NCBI RefSeq assembly: GCF_900100195.1 | Contig: NZ_FNES01000011.1 | Span: 1-64,000 of the forward strand | Source of the DNA: Billgrantia gudaonensis | GTDB lineage: Bacteria > Pseudomonadota > Gammaproteobacteria > Pseudomonadales > Halomonadaceae | Direction of reading: 5' to 3' | Length of the DNA stretch: 64,000 nt | In this document: positions 59,347 to 64,000 of the stretch, piece by piece | Layout of the letters: every line of letters starts with the position of its first letter | Position numbering within the stretch: the stretch's first letter is position 1 | Position numbers and translations under genes: made by a program | The notes under the pieces: model-generated | What the model saw: the letters and a program-made list of their open reading frames with translations, nothing else | Databases searched by the model: none | Told to the model about the DNA's origin: nothing

Positions 59347-61611
59347 ATGAACGACATTACTCAGCTGCCGGCGACGGCCGGCATGGCGCAGTCTGGCGAG
59401 GCCTTCGGGCCTCAGGTGGACCTCAACGCCTTCGTGGAGGAGTTTGGTGATGGCCTGCTGGCCTCGCTCAACCGTTCCCATCCCCCGGTCTATGACGGCG
59501 AGGCCAACCCTCGTCGCCAGGCCGTCATGGCGGCCCTCAAGCGGGCGCCTTTCCCTGAGCAGGCTGAGGTGGTCCAGGCCATCTCGGCGCTGCTGCTCGA
59601 TCGGCACGAGCCGGCGGGCATCATCAACGCCGAGATGGGCACCGGCAAGACCATGATGGCCATCGCTACCGCGGCGGTCTGTCATGGCGAAGGCTACCGG
59701 CGCTTCCTGGTGATCGCGCCGCCCCACCTGGTCTACAAGTGGCGGCGGGAGATCCTGGAGACCGTCGATCAGGCCAGGGTCTGGGTGCTGAACGGCCCGG
59801 ATACCCTGGTCAAGCTGCTCAAGCTCCGTGAGGCCCTGGGCCAGCCGTCCGATGGGCGGCCGGAGTTCTTCATCCTGGGGCGTGTGCGGATGCGCATGGG
59901 CTTCCACTGGCGTCCCGCCGCGGCGCGCAAGCGCGTGCCGGGCGGCGAGCTGGCGGCCTGCCCCCAGTGCGGTGGCACGGTGGTCGACAGCGACAACGAG
60001 ATGGTATCGCTGTCGCAGTTTCTCCGTGAGGAGCGGCGCCACAAGTGCCGGTACTGTCACAGCCCTCTGTGGACGCTGATGCGGCCGCAGCGGGCGACGG
60101 GCAGCCTGCAACGCGACCTGGTGCTCAAGGCGCTGCGCAAGCTGCCTACCATCGGCAAGGTCTCGTCGGAGCGCCTGGTGCAGCAATTTGGCGAGGAGTT
60201 CCTGGCCATGCTGCTGGGTGACAACATCCACGAGTTCATCAACCTCATGGATGAGAACGGCGAGCTGGTGTTCTCCGACCGGCAGGCGGCCCGCATGGAG
60301 CGCGCCATGGCCACGATGGAGTTTGGTTTCGGCGAAGGCGGCTACCAGCCGACCGAGTTCATCAAGCGGCAGCTGCCGGATCACACCTTCGATCTGTTGA
60401 TCGTGGACGAAGGGCATGAGTACAAGAACGCCGGGTCGGCCCAGGGCCAGGCCATGGGCGTGCTGGCGGCCAAGGCGCGCAAGTCGCTGCTGCTGACCGG
60501 CACCCTGATGGGCGGCTATGCCGACGATCTGTTCCACCTGCTGTTCCGCATCCTCACGCCGAAGATGCTCGAGGACGGGTATCGCCCCAACGGGCGCGGA
60601 TCGATGGGCCCTGCGGCCATGTCGTTCCTGCGTGACCACGGGGTGCTGAAGGACATCTACACCGAGCGCGATGGCGAGTCGCACAAGACAGCGCGAGGCA
60701 AGAAGCTGTCGGTGCGCACCGTCAAGGCCCCGGGCTTCGGCCCCAAGGGAATCATGCGCTACGTGCTGCCCTTCACCGTCTTCCTCAAGCTCAAGGACAT
60801 CGGTGGCAACGTGTTGCCGCCCTACGATGAAGAGTTCATCGAGGTGCCGATGGACGACGAGCAGGCCTTTGCCTACCGGCGGCTCGAGGGTCAACTGACC
60901 GCCGAGCTCAGACAGGCGCTGGCACGCAAGGACACCTCCCTGCTGGGCGTGGTGCTCAATGCGCTGCTGGCCTGGCCGGACTGCTGCTTCCGACCGGAGA
61001 CGGTCAAGCATCCGCGCTCGGGCAGCCTGCTGGCGTTCGTGAAGAGCCTCTACGGCGAGCAACAGCCGATGCCCAAGGAGCGCGAGCTGGTGGATATCTG
61101 CCGGCAAGAGAAGGCGGAGGGGCGCAAGGTGCTGGTCTACACGACCTACACCGGCAAGCGCGATACCAGCAGCCGACTCAAGGCGATGCTCACCCAGGCC
61201 GGCTTCAAGGTCGCGGTGCTGCGCTCCAGCGTGGAGACCCAGCGGCGCGAGGACTGGATTGCCGATCAGGTCGACCGCGGTGTCGACGTGCTGATCACCA
61301 ATCCGGACCTGGTGAAGACCGGGCTCGACCTGCTGGACTTCCCCACCATCGTCTTCATGCAGACGGGCTGGAACGTCTACACCCTGCAGCAGGCTGCCCG
61401 CCGCTCCTGGCGGATCGGCCAGCGGCAGCCGGTGAAGGTGCTCTACCTCGGCTATGCCGGATCGTCACAGATCGCCTGCCTGTCGCTGATGGCCAAGAAG
61501 ATCGCCGTGGCCCAGAGCACGTCGGGAGACGTGCCCGAGTCGGGCCTGGATGCTCTCAATACGGACGGAGACTCCGTGGAGATGGCCCTGGCCCGGCAGC
61601 TGGTCAGTTGA
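59347..61611 (+). CDS. SNF2/DEAD-type helicase of the ICE backbone
   Basis: 754 residues from ATG 59347. Helicase motif I is NAEMGTGKTMMAI and motif II DEGH in LLIVDEGHEYKNAG; C-terminal helicase motifs are KVLVYTTYTGKRDTSSRLKA and LQQAARRSWRIGQRQPVKVL (motif VI with Q-x-x-R-R-x-x-R-I-G-Q, as in SNF2 proteins). A zinc ribbon is inserted between motifs I and II: CPQC and CRYC about 30 residues apart. It probably remodels protein-DNA complexes for element replication or partition. A terminator follows. Confidence 0.9.
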   Translation: MNDITQLPATAGMAQSGEAFGPQVDLNAFVEEFGDGLLASLNRSHPPVYDGEANPRRQAVMAALKRAPFPEQAEVVQAISALLLDRHEPAGIINAEMGTGKTMMAIATAAVCHGEGYRRFLVIAPPHLVYKWRREILETVDQARVWVLNGPDTLVKLLKLREALGQPSDGRPEFFILGRVRMRMGFHWRPAAARKRVPGGELAACPQCGGTVVDSDNEMVSLSQFLREERRHKCRYCHSPLWTLMRPQRATGSLQRDLVLKALRKLPTIGKVSSERLVQQFGEEFLAMLLGDNIHEFINLMDENGELVFSDRQAARMERAMATMEFGFGEGGYQPTEFIKRQLPDHTFDLLIVDEGHEYKNAGSAQGQAMGVLAAKARKSLLLTGTLMGGYADDLFHLLFRILTPKMLEDGYRPNGRGSMGPAAMSFLRDHGVLKDIYTERDGESHKTARGKKLSVRTVKAPGFGPKGIMRYVLPFTVFLKLKDIGGNVLPPYDEEFIEVPMDDEQAFAYRRLEGQLTAELRQALARKDTSLLGVVLNALLAWPDCCFRPETVKHPRSGSLLAFVKSLYGEQQPMPKERELVDICRQEKAEGRKVLVYTTYTGKRDTSSRLKAMLTQAGFKVAVLRSSVETQRREDWIADQVDRGVDVLITNPDLVKTGLDLLDFPTIVFMQTGWNVYTLQQAARRSWRIGQRQPVKVLYLGYAGSSQIACLSLMAKKIAVAQSTSGDVPESGLDALNTDGDSVEMALARQLVS

Positions 61612-61625
61612 TGCTCACCTTACTC

Positions 61626-61650
61626 AGCCCCTCTGCGGAGGGGCTTTTTG
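61626..61650 (+). terminator. rho-independent terminator after the helicase gene
   Basis: AGCCCCTC (61626-61633), loop TGCG, GAGGGGCT (61638-61645), then TTTT. It closes the maintenance transcript. Confidence 0.93.
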
Positions 61651-61696
61651 TTACCTGTGAAAGGGGTGCGTAGACTTTAGTTGTAATCCAGAGTCT

Positions 61697-61882
61697 ATGT
61701 CTGGTGAGGATAAAGATTACGTCATTTTAAATATCCCTGAAATACTATATGGGTATAATAAATGCAACTGGTTATCATTATATGTATATCAGTTGCATGA
61801 TTTGGGCACGGATCGCCCGGTCGAAACCTCTCTCATCGCAGTTAACGTTTCTACTGGCTCCCGAGGGGAGTCAAGTATGTGA
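61697..61882 (+). CDS. possible small leader ORF before the relaxase
   Basis: A 61-residue frame (MSGEDKDYVILNIPEILYGY ... VSTGSRGESSM) whose last codons overlap the relaxase start. It lies in AT-rich DNA with a weak ribosome site and no known motif, and the inverted repeat at 61762-61798 runs through it. It may be a coupled leader peptide or chance. Confidence 0.25.
   Translation: MSGEDKDYVILNIPEILYGYNKCNWLSLYVYQLHDLGTDRPVETSLIAVNVSTGSRGESSM
61762..61798. repeat. 9-bp inverted repeat upstream of the relaxase gene
   Basis: ATGCAACTG (61762-61770) and CAGTTGCAT (61790-61798) are perfect inverted repeats around a 19-nt AT-rich loop, about 80 bp before traI. Position and composition are suitable for an oriT arm or a regulatory hairpin; neither is shown. 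Confidence 0.55.
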
Positions 61883-63666
61883 TGCATGGAAAGCATCACC
61901 TGGAGCGAGAATTGTTGAACCTACGTTTTCTGCGCGGCCGGCGTCGTAGTCTGCCAGATATCCCCAATGACTCGTGTGCTCCTGGCTGGGAAGTACCTCG
62001 TACTGGTGCTGAACTGTTGGCGGCGCCTTATCGGCAGCAGTTGCTCAAGGCCATTCAGGAAGGTACCTCGCTGACAGATTTGGTGTTCGAGGCCTACGTC
62101 AAAGAGCCTCTGAAACGATATGCAGAGCATGTCCAGCTGCTGCCAGCCTCGGAATCTCACCACCATAGCTACCCCGGTGGCATGCTGGACCACGGCCTCG
62201 AGACCTGTGTGTTTGGCCTCAGGCTCAGACGACAGCACCTGCTCCCTCCGAAGGAGACACCCGAAAAGCAGTCCTCTGCCGGAGAGCTATGGAGCGTGGC
62301 GGTCATCTATGCCTGCCTGCTGCACGATATCGCCAAGGTCATCGTCGACGTCGATATATACCTGAGATCTGGCCGCAGGTGGTGCCTGTGGGAGGGCATC
62401 ATTCCCGACCAGTATCGGGTTCGCTATATCAAGGGGCGAGACTACTTCCTTCACGCTGCGGCCAACCCCCTCTTGTGCAAGGAGGTGATTGGCAATGCCG
62501 GGCTCGAGTGGTTGAGAAGCCAGCCGGAGCTATTTGGTCTGGTGATGTACGCGATCAGTGGCCACACGGAGCGCTCCGGGGTTGTCGGTGAGATTGTCAG
62601 TCAGGCTGACAGGGCCAGCGTGGCCAAGTCGCTGGGTGGCAAGGTCTCCAATATCGACAAGGCACCCCGGGAATCCCTACAGAGCAAGCTCAAAGGTGCT
62701 ATTCGCCACATCGTGACAGAAAAGATCCGCCTGAATGAAAAAGGCGCTCAGGGGTTTGTCACTCCCGAGGCGCTCTGGCTGGTGACGCCGCTGGTACCAC
62801 GAGAGATCAAGAGCTATCTGCTATCCCATGGCATCGAGGGCGTGCCATCCAATGAGTCTCGCCTCTATGACGAAATGCAGTCCCATGGCCTGATTATAGA
62901 GAATCCAGAGGGGCGTTCGGTCTGGAAGTGTAGGGTCGAGATGGGGGAATGGCGGGCCGATCTTTCCATGCTCAAGGTTCATAAGTCGCTCGTTTGGAGC
63001 GGTGATGAGGAGCCTGAGGTTTTCTCGGGGAGTGTCGAGGCCATTGACGTTGGTGAGATTGGTGAAGGTAGTCAGCCAGCTAGGCAACATCGTAAAGATC
63101 AGGAGAAAGGTGAAAAGCCTGCAACTGCAGAAACTTCGGAAAGCCAGGATGACCTGGAATCCTCCATCCTTGATATCGCCACAGGCGGCGATGAGAAAGC
63201 AGCGCCAGATATGGAGCGGCAGCCAAGTCGTAATCCTGATGAGGGTGCTGAGAAACTTGCGGGCCAGGCATCGCCCGGACAGTCATCATCCGGGGAAGAG
63301 TTTCTCGCCTGGTTGCGAGGCGGGTTGAAAACTCACAAGGTATTGATGAACGACTCCAAGGCTCTGGTGCATGCCGTGGATGGAATGCTGATGGTGGTCA
63401 GCCCCAGGGTGTTCAAGCGCTATTGTCAGGAGGTGAGCGGAGAAGAGAAAGGCTGGAAAGAAGTTCAAGATTCATTCCAGAAGCTGAAGCTGCACAAGAA
63501 AAACAAGGATGGCGGAAGTTTTCACAAGGTAAAGGTGGTCGGCCCAAATAAGAAGTCGAGCACGCTTTCTGGGTATCTTGTGGGTAAAGATGACCTGATG
63601 GAGGAGGATAAGGTGGTGTTTGATAACCCCTTTATTGACCTGATTGATGGGAAGCCTGAAGAATGA
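61879..63666 (+). CDS. traI: MOBH-family relaxase (TraI_2 domain)
   Basis: 595 residues. The N-terminal TraI_2 domain has the HD-like metal site of MOBH relaxases: SHHHSYPGGMLDHGLETCVF (the H-H-x-Y-P-G-G-x-x-x-H pattern) and LLHDIAKVIVDVD. An acidic, low-complexity linker (about residues 385-470) joins a C-terminal DUF1528-type domain (EEFLAWLRGGLKTHKVLMND; VFKRYCQEV). It nicks the ICE at oriT and leads the strand into the recipient. GTG 61879 or ATG 61882 may start it (GGGGAG site). The integrase ATG overlaps its stop (ATGA). Confidence 0.93.
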   Translation: MMHGKHHLERELLNLRFLRGRRRSLPDIPNDSCAPGWEVPRTGAELLAAPYRQQLLKAIQEGTSLTDLVFEAYVKEPLKRYAEHVQLLPASESHHHSYPGGMLDHGLETCVFGLRLRRQHLLPPKETPEKQSSAGELWSVAVIYACLLHDIAKVIVDVDIYLRSGRRWCLWEGIIPDQYRVRYIKGRDYFLHAAANPLLCKEVIGNAGLEWLRSQPELFGLVMYAISGHTERSGVVGEIVSQADRASVAKSLGGKVSNIDKAPRESLQSKLKGAIRHIVTEKIRLNEKGAQGFVTPEALWLVTPLVPREIKSYLLSHGIEGVPSNESRLYDEMQSHGLIIENPEGRSVWKCRVEMGEWRADLSMLKVHKSLVWSGDEEPEVFSGSVEAIDVGEIGEGSQPARQHRKDQEKGEKPATAETSESQDDLESSILDIATGGDEKAAPDMERQPSRNPDEGAEKLAGQASPGQSSSGEEFLAWLRGGLKTHKVLMNDSKALVHAVDGMLMVVSPRVFKRYCQEVSGEEKGWKEVQDSFQKLKLHKKNKDGGSFHKVKVVGPNKKSSTLSGYLVGKDDLMEEDKVVFDNPFIDLIDGKPEE

Positions 63667-64000
63667 AATCATTTACCTTTGACGACTTGCTGCAATCCTA
63701 TTTTTCCGAGCGCTGGCTGACCGAAAGAAGCCGTATTTCCTATAGCGTTCCGGTGAAACTATTCCGCAGGTTCGTGGGCCAGGATAAGCTGCCAGTGGAA
63801 GTGACTCGTGATGATGTCAGGGAGTGGAGGGAGTTCTGCTTCTCGGAGGAGGGTAGAAACCTCGCTCACTCAAGCTGGAATAACTACTGCCGGCACAACC
63901 GGATACTCTTCAAGCATGCGATTGATCATGCCTTGATCGATACCTCCTTCAACCCTTTTGCCAAGATGGAGGTCACCTCTCCCAGGAAGCGAAAGAAGAC
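63663..64000 (+). CDS. tyrosine-type site-specific integrase, N-terminal part, cut by the window edge
   Basis: Only 112 residues are seen: MKSFTFDDLLQSYFSERWLT, then a SAM-like core-binding domain (SRISYSVPVKLFRRFVGQDK; TRDDVREWREFCF; HSSWNNYCRHNRILFKHAID; FNPFAKMEV). The catalytic RHRY domain must lie to the right. Coupling to the relaxase gene and position at the end of the block indicate the ICE integrase, with the attachment site expected just beyond. Confidence 0.85.
   Translation, partial: MKSFTFDDLLQSYFSERWLTERSRISYSVPVKLFRRFVGQDKLPVEVTRDDVREWREFCFSEEGRNLAHSSWNNYCRHNRILFKHAIDHALIDTSFNPFAKMEVTSPRKRKK

Noticed and set aside
59065..61107. 680-residue open frame on the minus strand
   Set aside because: Opposite strand of the DUF6094 and helicase genes, which have clear motifs and ribosome sites; no motif on this strand.
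1..64000. tRNA, rRNA or integrase attachment site
   Set aside because: No cloverleaf or rRNA sequence was recognised. The attachment site is expected beyond the right edge, after the integrase gene.

Overview
The window looks like part of an integrative and conjugative element (ICE) of the PFGI-1/clc/ICEHin1056 type in a GC-rich gammaproteobacterium, most probably a member of the Halomonadaceae. The reasons are an MvaT-type xenogeneic silencer, polyhydroxyalkanoate (PHA) genes of the Halomonas/Pseudomonas kind, high overall GC content, and ICE core families (TIGR03755/03756/03757, TraG_N, DUF3275, DUF6094, MOBH TraI). No rRNA, tRNA or CRISPR array was seen. All assignments come from reading motifs in the sequence; no database search was run.

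Layout. 1-2.5 kb: the 3' end of an IS3-family transposase, an AT-rich OLD-family ATPase/TOPRIM nuclease and mvaT. 2.7-7.5 kb: the end of the conjugation (T4SS) operon, five tightly overlapping genes ending in traG. 7.5-12.2 kb: an accessory strip with a VapBC45-like pair, a P2-type phage tail remnant, two unknown genes, a HigBA-like pair and a chimeric dapA/CaCA gene. 12.3-28.5 kb: a copper block with DUF411, a Spy-like Met-rich protein, a cupredoxin, a two-component system, CopA and CopB, two related periplasmic PPC-like proteins, a CusCBA-type RND pump, an extra lgt and two small genes. 29-31 kb: an amino acid permease and a small helical protein. 31073-34444: a complete ISPpu12-like element (tnpA, lspA, CDF transporter, CadR-like regulator) with 24-bp inverted repeats and a perfect 8-bp target duplication. 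34.4-38.5 kb: a second copper block (DUF2933, CopA P-type ATPase, Spy-like protein, a CHHGH protein). 38.6-42 kb: an MFS transporter, a YncE-like beta-propeller and several gene fragments left by deletions. 42-48.6 kb: a zinc alcohol dehydrogenase, PHA synthase, phosphotransacylase, a DUF3141 protein and remnants of ackA and of a Rieske gene. 48.6-54.8 kb: a third metal block (ICMT-like methyltransferase, DUF2933, second copper P-type ATPase, SHOCT, DUF5676, YHS, a second CHHGH protein, MerR). 55.3-64 kb: the ICE maintenance and transfer-initiation block (RadC-like JAB, DUF3275, DUF6094 methyltransferase-like, SNF2-type helicase, MOBH relaxase) and the start of a tyrosine integrase.

How the parts work together. 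The metal cargo sits between the traG end of the T4SS operon and the maintenance block, so it would move with the ICE. Copper would be handled by cytoplasmic export (two P1B-ATPases), periplasmic oxidation and binding (CopA, CopB, cupredoxin, Met-rich Spy-like proteins, DUF411) and trans-envelope efflux (CusCBA with a CusF-like tail on CusB). The two-component system encoded beside the cupredoxin probably controls all of this. Six promoters share a direct repeat TTCAG-N6-TTCAG whose second half starts exactly 15 nt before a -10 element, a strong candidate operator for an OmpR-type regulator. Five precede intact genes (cupredoxin-copRS, copAB, each PPC-like gene, lgt) and the sixth is an orphan in the decayed strip. 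A second shared signal is an FNR/ANR-type palindrome placed identically before the two CHHGH-protein genes, which points to control by oxygen.
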